DNA of 64,000 bases from Microbacterium oxydans (GCF_900095745.1 NZ_FMIR01000019.1:667830-731829), one strand, 5' to 3'. Shown: positions 1-9,202, counted from the stretch's first letter. Numbers and translations: made by a program. The notes: generated by a model not told the origin, from the sequence alone.

Positions 1-495
1 GCCGGCCCAGAGCTCGTAGATCCCGCCGGCTGTGGCGTGCATCCGGGCACGGACCACGCGCCCCCGCGGCGCGATGAGGCGGCGCAGATAGGGGACGGGA
101 CGATGATCGTCGTGCTGATGGTCGTCCCGACGCAGGGTGATCCACCGAGCGTCGGTCCACAGACCGCTCTCCGGGGATGTCTCGAAACGCGAATCGCCGG
201 AGGCTGCCTCATCGGACGCGCCGTTGTGCCGCACCTCCACGCTCCATGCGTACGCGCGACCCGGCGCCAGCGCCTGCTCCGGCATCGACGAGTCCTGCGA
301 CATCGCGCCCTCGCGCATTCCCGAGTCCCAGACGAGGTCGTCCGACCTGTCGTCGCGGTACACCCGGATCCGGTAGGCGGTCTGCACGATTCCGCGCTCG
401 GGAGAGACGAGCTGCCAGCTGAACACGGGAGCACCCTGAACGGCGAGCGCTTCGGCACGCCCTCCGACCCGCAGCTCCGAGACCTCGACCGTCAT
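1..495 (-). CDS. Alpha-L-rhamnosidase, GH78 (N-terminal 165 codons, cut by window edge)
   Basis: This is the start of a second glycoside hydrolase family 78 enzyme, expected to release terminal L-rhamnose from glycosides. Its first residues (MTVEVSELRVGGRAEAL) and the segments around TAYRIRVY, LVWDSG and ARWI parallel the N-terminal Ig-like and bacterial rhamnosidase N domains of the complete GH78 gene just upstream, so the two are tandem paralogues with different sequences. The ATG overlaps the stop of that gene by four bases (ATGA), which indicates translational coupling as the last visible gene of the rhamnoside operon. No signal peptide is seen, so it probably acts on imported rhamnosides in the cytoplasm. 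The catalytic domain lies outside the window and cannot be judged. Confidence 0.8.
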   Translation of the reverse strand, partial: MTVEVSELRVGGRAEALAVQGAPVFSWQLVSPERGIVQTAYRIRVYRDDRSDDLVWDSGMREGAMSQDSSMPEQALAPGRAYAWSVEVRHNGASDEAASGDSRFETSPESGLWTDARWITLRRDDHQHDDHRPVPYLRRLIAPRGRVVRARMHATAGGIYELWAG

Positions 496-3095
496 CGCAC
501 TCCTCCGAACTCGAACTCGTAGTGTCCACTTCCGACGACGACCTGCACGGCCTCGTCGGTGTGCTCCGCGGAGAGCACGCCGTCCTCGCCCTCCCGCACC
601 GTCACAGAGGCGGCGGGGATCTCGATCACGGCTTTCACGTTGGCCGGGATATCGACCGCGAGGCGCAGTTCGTCGCCCTGGCGGCTCCACTCGCAGCCGA
701 TCCGACCGGGCGGTGCCTCGAAGGCGAAGCGGGAGCCACGAATCGGTCCGGAGACGTACGGAGCGATCCGCAGCTCGGAGAAACCCGGGGCGAGAGAGGT
801 GACGCCGCCGACGACCCTGTACACGCCGTCGAACCCGGAGCTCAGCGCGAAGTGGTTGAACGAGTTCATGGCGGGATCGATCAGGTGCCCGGCCTCATCC
901 CACGCGGTCCAGTGCTCACCGATCGTCGTCATTCCTCGCACGACCTGGTTCGCGAGTGACGGTGACTCCCGGCGGAGCAGCGTGCTGAGCACGAGATCAG
1001 GGCGTCCACTGTCGATGAGCACCGGATAGATCCATCGGATGCCCAGGAAGCCGGTGGTGATGTGACCACGAGCCTCGACGTCTGCCACGAGATCGGCGCG
1101 GGCCTGAGCTCGATCCTCCGGACGCAGCAGGTCGAACGCGAGCGCGAGAGCGAGCGCCGTCTGCGTGGCGTCCTTGATGCGCCCGTCGGCGTCCACGAAC
1201 TCTGCGCGGAATGCCTCCGCCACGGCGTCCGCGAGCGCGGCGTGCGCGTCGGCTTCCTCGGTCAGCCCGATCACGCGCGCGACGTCGGCGGTCACTCGAG
1301 CTGCGTACCCCCAGTACGCCGTCGCGGTGAGCGCCTTGTCGGTCGGGACGGTGGCCAGCCAGTCTCCGTAGTCGGTGTTGCGGCGATGCCGCCAGACGTG
1401 GTCGGGGTTGACCGTGCCGATGTACCGCAGCCAGCGGGTCATCCCCGCGTAGTGACGCTGCAGCACTCCAGGATCGCCGTAATGCCGGTACAGATCCCAC
1501 GGCAGGAACACGCCGGCATCGCCGTAGCCCGCCGCACCCTCTTCGGCGAAGTCGACCAGGGCGCCGGGAGCGATGTCGGCGAAAGCACCGTTGGGCTTCT
1601 GCGCATCGGCGATGTCGTCGAGCCACTTCGTGAGGAAGGCCTCGACGTCGCCGTTGTACATCGCCACGGGGGCGAACATCTGCGCGTCACCGGCCCATCC
1701 CAGGCGCTCGTCGCGGTTGGGGCAATCCGTGGGGACCTCGATGAAGTTGCTCAACATGCCCCATTCCAGGTTGCGCTGAATACGGTCGAGCATCTCGTCG
1801 TCGGTACGCAGCTCGAGGGAGATCCCGTCGAGGCTCGACACGGCGACGGCCGTGGCATCCTCGATCGAGAGCTCCTGCAACGCACCGTCCACTTCGACGA
1901 ATCGGAAGCCGTGGTAGGTGAAGATCGGGTCGAGCAGCTCTTCTCCCCCACCCGCGAGCACGATCTCGTCCGTCGCCGCCGCGCCGCGGAGGTTGTCGAG
2001 ATAGAGCGCGCCGTCCTCGTCGAGGATCTCCGCGTGACGAAGCCGGACGATGGTGCCGCGCTCCCCGCGCAGTCTCAGTCGCACGCGACCCGCCAGGTTC
2101 TGCCCGAAGTCCAGGATCGGCGACCCCGTCGGACTGCGCAGCACCGCGACGGCGGGGACCTCTCGGACGATGCGGGCCACCGGGATGCGCGCGGGGACGA
2201 GATCTCCTGCCGGCCCCGCCTCGACCTGCACCGGATCCCACCCGCCGAATGCCGCCGACCAATCTCCCAGGGAGATCCTGTTGTCCTGCCGGTAGCCGTG
2301 CAGCAGCTCCGCCATGCGGATCGGACCCGTCGTGCACTCCCAGTCGGAGCCGGTGACCTCGTGCTGCACGGAACCGTCGGCGTACTCGATGATCACCACG
2401 GCCCGCAGCAGCGGGTACTCGCCCCAGACCGCTCGCTTGCCGAACGGACCGACATACCCGCTGAACCAGCCTTCGCCGAGCATCGCTCCGAGGACGCTCG
2501 TGCCCGGTGAGAGCGCGGCGGTGATGTCGTGGCCGTGGAAGGGCACGCGGACCCGGTAGTCGGTCCACCCCGGCCCGAAATCGCCGGCGGAGATGCGGGT
2601 TCCGTTGCACCAGAGGTCGAACAGACCGCCGGCCGTGACATAGGCCCTGGCGCGCACGACACCGTCGCGCACGGTGAAGGCGCCGCGCACGTACGGCGCC
2701 GGGTGGTTGTCGTGCGGTGTCATGACCTGACGATGCCTGCCGACCCATCGTGCACGATCCCACAGCAGCGATGACGGACCCGTCTCGAAGGCGCTCTCCG
2801 ACTCTGCGGCGGTGCCGTCGCTCAGTCGCACGGCGACCCGCCACGTGAACCTCGACCCCGAAGGCAGAGTGCGTCCCTCGTACGGGATCCCGTGGCTCCG
2901 GGCGCTCTCCACCCACCCGGAGTCCCAGAGCTCGGCATCCTCACCCCGAGCTGTGGTGACGACGATCCGGTACGCGAGCTGAGTGACCGCGCGACGGGTG
3001 GATTCGATGCGCCAGGAGAGTACCGGCCGGGGGTCCGGGATCGCGAGCGGCTCCGCCCGTCCGCAGACCTGCAGATCGATCAGTGCGGCGCTCAT
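492..3095 (-). CDS. Alpha-L-rhamnosidase (GH78), 867 aa
   Basis: This is a complete family 78 enzyme that hydrolyses terminal alpha-L-rhamnosyl residues. The order is N-terminal Ig-like domain, carbohydrate-binding beta domain (around FGPGWTDYRV and MLGEGWFSGYVG), concanavalin-like domain with PILDFGQNLAGRV, then the (alpha/alpha)6 barrel. The barrel carries PTDCPNRDERLGWAGDAQ, the GH78 signature containing the general acid region, and GEHWTAWDE with the presumed general base, followed by the C-terminal beta domain. The length is typical. The ATG overlaps the aldolase stop (ATGA) and the protein has no signal peptide, so it is an intracellular enzyme fed by the ABC importer of the operon. Family assignment is secure; natural substrate is inferred from the rhamnulokinase and aldolase neighbours. 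Confidence 0.9.
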   Translation of the reverse strand: MSAALIDLQVCGRAEPLAIPDPRPVLSWRIESTRRAVTQLAYRIVVTTARGEDAELWDSGWVESARSHGIPYEGRTLPSGSRFTWRVAVRLSDGTAAESESAFETGPSSLLWDRARWVGRHRQVMTPHDNHPAPYVRGAFTVRDGVVRARAYVTAGGLFDLWCNGTRISAGDFGPGWTDYRVRVPFHGHDITAALSPGTSVLGAMLGEGWFSGYVGPFGKRAVWGEYPLLRAVVIIEYADGSVQHEVTGSDWECTTGPIRMAELLHGYRQDNRISLGDWSAAFGGWDPVQVEAGPAGDLVPARIPVARIVREVPAVAVLRSPTGSPILDFGQNLAGRVRLRLRGERGTIVRLRHAEILDEDGALYLDNLRGAAATDEIVLAGGGEELLDPIFTYHGFRFVEVDGALQELSIEDATAVAVSSLDGISLELRTDDEMLDRIQRNLEWGMLSNFIEVPTDCPNRDERLGWAGDAQMFAPVAMYNGDVEAFLTKWLDDIADAQKPNGAFADIAPGALVDFAEEGAAGYGDAGVFLPWDLYRHYGDPGVLQRHYAGMTRWLRYIGTVNPDHVWRHRRNTDYGDWLATVPTDKALTATAYWGYAARVTADVARVIGLTEEADAHAALADAVAEAFRAEFVDADGRIKDATQTALALALAFDLLRPEDRAQARADLVADVEARGHITTGFLGIRWIYPVLIDSGRPDLVLSTLLRRESPSLANQVVRGMTTIGEHWTAWDEAGHLIDPAMNSFNHFALSSGFDGVYRVVGGVTSLAPGFSELRIAPYVSGPIRGSRFAFEAPPGRIGCEWSRQGDELRLAVDIPANVKAVIEIPAASVTVREGEDGVLSAEHTDEAVQVVVGSGHYEFEFGGVR

Positions 3096-3892
3096 GAGGC
3101 CGTTCCCTCCTGCAGCTGAGCTGCCTCCGCGGTCGCCGACAGCGCCGCTCGCCTGTCGGCGAAATCGGATCGTGCGAAGTAGTGTCGCGTCGCGTCTTCG
3201 CCCAGGCCACGGATCCCCCCGGCCTGCAGGGCCCCCAACCGGACCCTCGCGCTCTTCACCGCCATCGCCGAGATCGCATCCGCTCCCTCGACCGACTGCG
3301 AGATCGCGACGATCCCGTGGTTGCCGAGCAGCACCAGCGAGGGGACCTCGCCCCATTCATCGAGGTGCTCGCGCAGACGGCGTGCGAACAGTCGCCCGAG
3401 GGGAAGACCGGGTTCGGCGTACGGCACATGAAGCGAGCGCCCCAGGACCATCAGCTCGTCCGAGTAGACCGGCTCCGCGAAGGCGCTCTCCGAACGGACG
3501 CTCGCCAGCAGCGCCAGGACCGGCGTCGGATGAGTGTGCGCGACGAACCGCACCGACGACACCATCCGCACGGCGACGTGCACCATCGTCTCGATCGACG
3601 CCCGAACCGTCGATCCCCCGCCGTCCTCCTCCAGCGCACGGGTCAGCTGCTCCTGATCGCCGGACGGGTCATCGATGAGATCGGCGAGTGCCGCCAGGTC
3701 GACGGCGGCGAATGACGAGTGGTCGGCGTCTCGCATGGACGCCCCCGACGCCTTCACGACGATCTCGTCGCCGACGAGTTCGCTGGTGTTCCCCTCCGCC
3801 AGGATCACCAGATCACGCTCGGGAGCGCCGAGACGTCGGGTGAGATCGAGCAGCTCATCGCTGACGAGGTCGGGGGCGTATCTGGTGCTCAC
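3092..3892 (-). CDS. Class II aldolase/adducin family, probable rhamnulose-1-phosphate aldolase
   Basis: This 266-aa protein belongs to the zinc-dependent class II aldolase/adducin family. AEGNTS near the N-terminus, KASGASM, the metal-binding HTHPTP and the later GNHGIV motif are all present. Next to rhamnulokinase, its likely reaction is cleavage of L-rhamnulose 1-phosphate to DHAP and L-lactaldehyde. The start chosen is the GTG at 3892, preceded by AAGGA; a longer reading would run through the intergenic gap. The gene sits 32 nt behind rhamnulokinase and overlaps the rhamnosidase by four bases. The family also includes fuculose-phosphate and other keto-sugar aldolases, so the exact substrate is inferred from context. 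Confidence 0.8.
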   Translation of the reverse strand: MSTRYAPDLVSDELLDLTRRLGAPERDLVILAEGNTSELVGDEIVVKASGASMRDADHSSFAAVDLAALADLIDDPSGDQEQLTRALEEDGGGSTVRASIETMVHVAVRMVSSVRFVAHTHPTPVLALLASVRSESAFAEPVYSDELMVLGRSLHVPYAEPGLPLGRLFARRLREHLDEWGEVPSLVLLGNHGIVAISQSVEGADAISAMAVKSARVRLGALQAGGIRGLGEDATRHYFARSDFADRRAALSATAEAAQLQEGTAS

Positions 3893-3924
3893 GGAGTTCC
3901 TTCGGTCGGGTGTACGGCAACGGT

Positions 3925-5337
3925 TCACGGGAGATGGAGGGTCGGGGGGTGCGTGCGCCGCACGAGCGCGCGCATCTCCGGCACCGAGTCGTCGATGGCA
4001 CCCGCGCTCATCGCCTGGACCAGCACATTGCCGATCGCAGTGGCCTCGGCCGGTCCGGCGAGGACGGGCAGTCCGGAGCGGTCTGCCAGGAGCCGGCAGA
4101 GCAGGTCGTTGCGCGCGCCCCCGCCGACGATATGGATCGCCTCGATCCGGCGGGATGCCAGCCGGGCGGTCGTCCACGCCGCCTCGGCGAAGGCGCTGGC
4201 CAGAGACTCCAGCAGGCATCGCGTCACCTCGGCCGGGCCTCGTGGAGAGCGGATCCCGCGGAGGCCACACCACTCGCCGATCAGTGCCTCGACGTCGCCG
4301 CCGGCGCTGAAGAGCGGGTCGTCCAGATCCACGGTCGGGAGCCCCTCGGGCGCGGCCGAAGCCAGAGCCACGAGTTCCTCCACCGAGAGCTCGGCCCCGG
4401 CCCGCCGCCAGCTCCGCTGCGCCTCGCTCAGCAGCCACAGCCCCATCGTGTTGCGGTAGACGAGGTATCCCCCGCCGACCGCGGCCTCATTGGTGATCCC
4501 CGCCCGCCGGGCGTCCTCGGAGATGACCGGCGTCGGGCTCTCCACGCCCACCAGGCCCCAGCTGCCGCAGGAGATGAATGCCGCCGACCCCTCGAGCGGA
4601 GTCGCGAGCACGGCGGAGGCGGTGTCGTGCGCGGCGACGGCGACCACATCAGGGCGGGCGCTGAGCCCTGCGGCATCCGCGACCCGACTCGTCACGCGTC
4701 CCACGACCGTCCCGGCCGACACCACCGGCGGCAGGAGCCGCGCAGAGACGGGGATCGCGGCGAGCGTAGCGGGATCCCACTCGCCGTCGAGGGCGAGCAT
4801 GCCCGTCGTCGAGGCGATGGTCCGTTCCGCTGCGGGTGCGCCGCCGAGCCAGCCGGAGAACAGGGACGGGATCGGAAGCACCACATCCGCGAGCGCGAGC
4901 ATCTCCTGATCGGCGGCGAGCTGGTAGACGGTGTTGATGGCCATGAACTGCGTACCGGTCCGTGCGTATTGGTCCGCATGCGGCATCCGGCTGTGCACCG
5001 CATCCACCGCGCGTTCGTGCCGCGGATCCCGGTAGTGCGCGGGGGCGGAGAGCAGTCTGCCGTTCCGTTGGAGCCCGTAGTCGACGCCCCAGGAATCGAC
5101 GCCGACGGAGCGGATGTCCGCCACCCGTCCCGCCACGCCCAGTCCATCCAGGATGCCCGCCCACAGCCCGAGCACGTTCCAGCGCAGCACACCGTCCGGC
5201 GCGGCCGGCCGATTGGGCATGCGGCAGACCTCGCGCAGCTCGAGGATCTCGGGCCCGACGCGGCCGAGCATCACGCGACCGCTCGTCGCGCCGAGGTCGA
5301 CGGCGACAACGTGCACGGGGGGATCCGTCGAGGACAT
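3925..5337 (-). CDS. rhaB: Rhamnulokinase (FGGY carbohydrate kinase), 470 aa
   Basis: This FGGY-family kinase phosphorylates L-rhamnulose. The N-terminal phosphate loop is DLGATSGRVMLG and is followed by the rhamnulokinase-typical SVGVDSWGVDYGL. VAAHDTASAV, ISCGSWGLVG and the C-terminal IHIVGGGARNDLLCRLLAD correspond to the substrate and ATP-binding segments of RhaB. ATG 5337 is chosen because the DLG motif then begins about residue 14, as is usual in the family. The gene follows the RpiB-like isomerase by 16 nt. Reading further upstream would overlap that gene without any reason. The call rests on close similarity of motifs to known RhaB proteins; a related L-ketose substrate cannot be excluded. 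Confidence 0.88.
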   Translation of the reverse strand: MSSTDPPVHVVAVDLGATSGRVMLGRVGPEILELREVCRMPNRPAAPDGVLRWNVLGLWAGILDGLGVAGRVADIRSVGVDSWGVDYGLQRNGRLLSAPAHYRDPRHERAVDAVHSRMPHADQYARTGTQFMAINTVYQLAADQEMLALADVVLPIPSLFSGWLGGAPAAERTIASTTGMLALDGEWDPATLAAIPVSARLLPPVVSAGTVVGRVTSRVADAAGLSARPDVVAVAAHDTASAVLATPLEGSAAFISCGSWGLVGVESPTPVISEDARRAGITNEAAVGGGYLVYRNTMGLWLLSEAQRSWRRAGAELSVEELVALASAAPEGLPTVDLDDPLFSAGGDVEALIGEWCGLRGIRSPRGPAEVTRCLLESLASAFAEAAWTTARLASRRIEAIHIVGGGARNDLLCRLLADRSGLPVLAGPAEATAIGNVLVQAMSAGAIDDSVPEMRALVRRTHPPTLHLP

Positions 5338-5353
5338 GGGGCAACCTCGCTGA

Positions 5354-5917
5354 TCAGTAAGCCAGGCCGCGGGGCTCGGGGCCGAGACGCGCCGAACGGG
5401 GATGCGGGACCTCGAAGCCGTTCGCCTTGTACGCCTGGTAGTCGAAATCCTCGACCTCGTCATAGCCGATCAGGTGGTACTCGTAGAAGCCGTCCCACTC
5501 CTCGTAGTCGTCGCCGAGCGAGGACTCCAGGAAGGCATCCGCCATCGCCATCGCGAGGCGAGGACCGGTGTAGAAGGCTCCCATCGCGAGCAGATTGGCG
5601 TTGTTCGCGGTCGCGGCCCGTCGCGCCGAAGGAACGGTCTCGGCCACCGCGGCGTGCACGTGCGGCACCTTCGATGCCGCGATGTGGATACCCATGCCGC
5701 TACCGCAGAAGGCCAGCGCCTTGTCGTACTCCCGCTCCGCGATGCGGCTGCCCACCAGGAATCCGGCGCGGTGGTACATCGGCGCCTCGGACTCCACCGG
5801 GGTGAGGTCCTCGACCGTCCACCCTCGCTCCTCGAGATGCGCCTTCACGGCCTCCTTGAGTGCGAACCCGGCGAAGTCGGATCCGACCACCACCTGCTTG
5901 TCTGCCGCGCGCTTCAT
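5354..5917 (-). CDS. RpiB/LacA/LacB family sugar-phosphate isomerase with C-terminal extension
   Basis: This 187-aa protein has the RpiB fold hallmarks: VVGSDFAGFALKEAV at the N-terminus, the FCGSGMGIHIAASK phosphate/active-site loop, and NNANLLAMGA. RpiB/LacAB enzymes interconvert aldose and ketose phosphates. The C-terminus has about 45 residues beyond the usual end, rich in acidic and aromatic residues (DDYEEWDGFYEYH and following). The ATG at 5917 has GGAG ten bases upstream. The gene lies between the ABC permeases and rhamnulokinase, where an L-rhamnose isomerase (RhaA) would be expected, and RhaA is not present in the window. Whether this enzyme replaces it or handles another sugar is unknown. 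Confidence 0.8.
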   Translation of the reverse strand: MKRAADKQVVVGSDFAGFALKEAVKAHLEERGWTVEDLTPVESEAPMYHRAGFLVGSRIAEREYDKALAFCGSGMGIHIAASKVPHVHAAVAETVPSARRAATANNANLLAMGAFYTGPRLAMAMADAFLESSLGDDYEEWDGFYEYHLIGYDEVEDFDYQAYKANGFEVPHPRSARLGPEPRGLAY

Positions 5918-5988
5918 TCCTGCATCTCCTTCTCCCGCTTCGATCTCATCGCCGGCGGAGCCGGCGTCTTCCTGCCCGATGGCGGCGC

Positions 5989-6822
5989 TCACTCCAGGCC
6001 GCTTCCTGCGGCGATCCCGCGGACGTACCACTTCTGCATCGCCAGGAAGACGATCAGCGCCGGGAGCATCCCGAGCGTCGCGCCGGCGAGACCCACCGCC
6101 GGCGACACGTAGGTGTAGGCCGACGCTCCGGCGATCGGCGCGAGCGCGACGTTGATGACGGCGAGGTCAGGATCGGTCGCGACCACCTGCGGCCAGATGT
6201 ACATGTTCCAGGCCGTGAGGAAAGTCAGCGAGCAGTACGTCGCGATGATCGGCTTGGCCAGCGGGAGGGTGACCCACCAGAACACGCGGGGCCAGCTGGC
6301 TCCGTCGATCCGGGCGGCCTCGACGATCCCCGCCGGCAGCGAGGCGAAGAACTGCCGGAAGAGGATGACGGCGAAGGCGATCTGTCCGGCGATGGGGACG
6401 ATGATGCCGGCGTAGCTCTCCAGCATCCCCAGTTGATATGTCACCACGAACGTCGGGATGAGCGTCAGGTTGCCCGGGATGAACATCGGCACGATGAGGA
6501 TCGCCAGGATCGTCCCCGACCAGCGGAAGGGGATCAGTGCGAGCGCGAAGGCGACGGGTAGCGCGAGCAGCAGCTGCAGCAGGACGATCCCGATCGCGAC
6601 GATGAACGAGTTCAGGATCGTCCGCGGGCTGAGGTACGCGAACGCTTGGATGTAGTTCTCCCAGTTCAGCCCGGCCGGGACGAACGTGGGGGGCAACGCG
6701 GACACCTCGGCCGGCGTCATGAAGGAGCGGGAGATCATGAACAGCAGCGGTGCCGCCATCACCAGCCCGCAGACGAGCATCAGGGTCAGCCGCGCGGCGA
6801 CCGCCGACTTCTTGGTCTTCAT
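5989..6822 (-). CDS. ABC sugar transporter permease (MalG type), 277 aa
   Basis: This is an inner-membrane permease of the carbohydrate uptake-1 ABC family. Six hydrophobic segments can be placed, beginning with LTLMLVCGLVMAAPLLFMI. The cytoplasmic EAA loop reads EAARIDGASWPRVFWWVTLPLAKP, which contacts the ATPase. The length and C-terminal YVRGI match MalG-type partners. The ATG at 6822 overlaps the stop of the other permease by four bases. No ATPase gene is encoded in the operon, so it presumably shares an MsiK-like ATPase encoded elsewhere, as is usual in actinobacteria. Substrate inferred from the operon: rhamnose or a rhamnosyl oligosaccharide. Confidence 0.9.
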   Translation of the reverse strand: MKTKKSAVAARLTLMLVCGLVMAAPLLFMISRSFMTPAEVSALPPTFVPAGLNWENYIQAFAYLSPRTILNSFIVAIGIVLLQLLLALPVAFALALIPFRWSGTILAILIVPMFIPGNLTLIPTFVVTYQLGMLESYAGIIVPIAGQIAFAVILFRQFFASLPAGIVEAARIDGASWPRVFWWVTLPLAKPIIATYCSLTFLTAWNMYIWPQVVATDPDLAVINVALAPIAGASAYTYVSPAVGLAGATLGMLPALIVFLAMQKWYVRGIAAGSGLE

Positions 6823-7748
6823 CGGGCGGACCTCGTTCCCTTCATGACGGCGCGACCGATGAGGAACACGACGACGATGAGCACGAGCTGGAACATCGCC
6901 AGCGCGCTCGCATAGCCGATGTCCCTCCGCTCGAAGGCGATCTTGTACGAATAGAGGGCGAGCGAGGTCGTCTCCCCCAGCGGTCCGCCATCCGTCATCA
7001 GCAAGGCGTACTCGAGCGTGCCGCTGAGGAAGGTGAGGAGCATGAGGATGGCGACGACCATCGTCGTGGGCGTCACACTGGGCCAGGTGATGCTCCACAG
7101 CTTCCGCCACCGCCCGGCGCCGTCGAGGGCTGCCGCATCGAAGAGGTCTTCCGGGATCTTCTGGATCGCCGCGATGTAGAGGATGGTCACGATGGGCAGG
7201 GAGCTCCAGATCAGCACGACCACGAGCGCGGGGCGGGCGAGCATGGGATCGCTCAGCCAGTTCGGTCCCTCGATCCCCACCGTGGCGAGGAGTTGATTGA
7301 TCAGTCCGGATCGCTGGTTGTAGATCGAGGACCACAACACCGCGGCCACCGCGCTCGAGGCGACCATGGGGGCGAAGTACAGGGTGCGGATGACGCCCGC
7401 TGCAGGCACCTGCGCGCTGGCGATCACTCCCAGCACGAAGCCCCCGAGCACCGTGGGGATGACCCCCATCACGACGAACAGCACCGACACGAGAGCGGAG
7501 TGCCACATGTAGGGATCCCCGAAGAGCCTTGTCACGTTCTTCATGCCCACGAAGGTCGGGGCGGAGAAGAGGTTCCAGTCGAAGAAGCTCAACGCGAGTC
7601 CGCCGATCGCGGGGACGATCACGAAGAGGACGAAGGCGAAGAGTCCGGGGGCGATGAACAGGGTGGCGGCGAGGGCGTCCCCCCGTCGCCCCCTGGCGCG
7701 GCGCGCCGGGGACGAGGGGGTTCGAGCAGCCTGCAGGGTGTGGGTCAC
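6819..7748 (-). CDS. ABC sugar transporter permease (MalF/UgpA type), 309 aa
   Basis: This is the second permease of the importer. A basic N-terminus leads into the first membrane span (AATLFIAPGLFAFVLFVIV), and the EAA-type loop reads DAAALDGAGRWRKLWSITWPSVTP. GTG 7748 is chosen as the start: GGAG lies upstream, while starting further upstream would run through the hairpin at 7796-7827 and into the binding-protein gene. It overlaps the MalG-type partner by four bases. The 88-nt gap behind the binding-protein gene contains a strong stem-loop that probably lowers permease expression relative to the binding protein. Confidence 0.88.
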   Translation of the reverse strand: MTHTLQAARTPSSPARRARGRRGDALAATLFIAPGLFAFVLFVIVPAIGGLALSFFDWNLFSAPTFVGMKNVTRLFGDPYMWHSALVSVLFVVMGVIPTVLGGFVLGVIASAQVPAAGVIRTLYFAPMVASSAVAAVLWSSIYNQRSGLINQLLATVGIEGPNWLSDPMLARPALVVVLIWSSLPIVTILYIAAIQKIPEDLFDAAALDGAGRWRKLWSITWPSVTPTTMVVAILMLLTFLSGTLEYALLMTDGGPLGETTSLALYSYKIAFERRDIGYASALAMFQLVLIVVVFLIGRAVMKGTRSAR

Positions 7749-7795
7749 GATCTCCGGCTCCGGGTCGGCGGGGGTCTGTTTCGGCGTCGATTCAC

Positions 7796-7827
7796 GGATC
7801 GGACGGTCGCGCACGACCGTCCGATCC
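7796..7827 (-). terminator. Intercistronic stem-loop behind the binding-protein gene
   Basis: A perfect 14-bp inverted repeat (GGATCGGACGGTCG paired with its complement) encloses a 4-nt loop, CGCA. It lies 9 nt behind the stop of the solute-binding protein gene and 48 nt before the permease start. There is no T-run, so it is more likely an attenuator or an mRNA 3-prime stabiliser than a full terminator. Confidence 0.7.
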
Positions 7828-7836
7828 GCTGGCCGA

Positions 7837-9162
7837 TCAGCCCGCTTCGGCGAGAGCGGCACGGACCTCGTCCGCGGCTTTCCCGAACGCCTCTTCGACG
7901 CTGACGCCGTTGAGCACCACCTCTTGGACCGCGCGCTTGGTGGCGTCGGTCATCACGCTTCCGGCGCTGCCGGGGAGGGCGACCAGCAGGGTCGCATCCT
8001 TGGCGGTCTGGGCGAAGACGCTCATGTTCGCGGGAACGTCGACGTCCTGCCAGCTTCCGGTCTCGAGACCGTCGACGGTGGGCGGGATGATGCCACCGGC
8101 ATCCGGCTGCTGCGCCAGTGCCATCCCTCCGTCTGTGCTGTAGAACCACTCCATGAACGCCCACGCTGCATCCTGATTCGCGCTCGTGCTCGAGACCGAG
8201 AGGCCGTACGAGCCTCCGCCCGACGGGTGCGTGCCGTCGATGGACGGAACCTCCGTGACGTCCCAGTCGACGTCCTTGAGCGTCTCGCGGAAGCCCGCGA
8301 TGTTGGCCCGGGAGGTGATACCCATCGCCACCTTCCCCGAGGAGAAGTCGTAGGCCGGATCACCGCCGGTGGACGTGTAGCCGCCGGAGCCCGTGCCGTA
8401 GAAGGCGATCATCGACTTCCACGCCTCGATGGCCTCCGGTGAGTCGATGTCGACGTCGTTCGTCTCCGGGTCGTAGACCTTCGCACCGTGGGCGACGAGG
8501 ACGGGGCCCCATTCGACGATCCCCGAGCCGTCCGCGCCCGGAGGCACGGTGCCGAAGATGCTCCCGCCCGACTTGGTCTGGATCTCGGTGGCGACCCGGA
8601 GGAAGTCGTCCCACGTCCAGGTCTCGTCAGGGAGCTCATCCACCCCGGCTTCCTCGAAGAGCGTCTTGTTGTAGACGAGCGCCGTGGAGTCGGCACTGAC
8701 CGGTAGCCCCGTGATCTGGTCCGGGGTCTCCATCGGACGGTACTGGCCGAGGAACTGCGGGAGGAAGAAGTCCTCCTCGAGCCCCTCGCCGTCGTTGAGC
8801 CGATCCGCGATGTCGAGCGAGACACCGTTGGTCGCGAACTCGTTCGCGGCGAAGTCCACGTTGAAGAAGATGTCGGGGAGCTTCTTGCTGATGAGCTGGG
8901 TGGCGAGAATCTGCGAGTACTTGCTGAAGTCCTCGCTGACCCCGATCACCTTCACCTTCCGGTCGGGGAACTCCTTCGTGTAGGCCTCCGCGTACTGCTC
9001 GAACTGACCGAGCAGCGGCGAGAAGGTGCCGATCGTGATCTCGCTGCCGTCGACCTCGCCCGCACCGCCACCCGGGGTCGCGGCGCTGCAGCCGGCGAGT
9101 GCGAAGATCCCCACAGTGACGGTTACAGCCGTGAGCCGTCGTGCCGTGATGCCAAACGTCAT
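7837..9162 (-). CDS. ABC transporter sugar-binding lipoprotein, 441 aa
   Basis: This is an extracytoplasmic solute-binding protein of the COG1653 type for carbohydrate import. It has a lipoprotein signal peptide with lipobox ALAGC and acylated Cys25, then the two-lobed binding fold with ITIGTFSPLLGQFEQY and later GLPVSADSTALVYNKTLFEEAGV, characteristic of this group. ATG 9162 is chosen because AAGGA lies ten bases upstream; translation from further upstream would add an implausible tail before the signal peptide. It is the first gene of the rhamnoside operon, transcribed from the promoter at 9231-9260. Ligand is inferred to be rhamnose or a rhamnoside. Confidence 0.9.
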   Translation of the reverse strand: MTFGITARRLTAVTVTVGIFALAGCSAATPGGGAGEVDGSEITIGTFSPLLGQFEQYAEAYTKEFPDRKVKVIGVSEDFSKYSQILATQLISKKLPDIFFNVDFAANEFATNGVSLDIADRLNDGEGLEEDFFLPQFLGQYRPMETPDQITGLPVSADSTALVYNKTLFEEAGVDELPDETWTWDDFLRVATEIQTKSGGSIFGTVPPGADGSGIVEWGPVLVAHGAKVYDPETNDVDIDSPEAIEAWKSMIAFYGTGSGGYTSTGGDPAYDFSSGKVAMGITSRANIAGFRETLKDVDWDVTEVPSIDGTHPSGGGSYGLSVSSTSANQDAAWAFMEWFYSTDGGMALAQQPDAGGIIPPTVDGLETGSWQDVDVPANMSVFAQTAKDATLLVALPGSAGSVMTDATKRAVQEVVLNGVSVEEAFGKAADEVRAALAEAG

Positions 9163-9202
9163 TGTTCTGGTCCTTGTCTCTTGGACGACATCGGTCCGCA
9201 AT

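Noticed and set aside
1062..2510. 482-codon plus-strand frame opposite the GH78 gene
   Set aside because: No family features, antisense to a complete rhamnosidase with correct active-site motifs.
7543..8442. Plus-strand frame across the junction of permease and binding protein genes
   Set aside because: Antisense to two genes with clear signal peptide, lipobox and EAA motifs.
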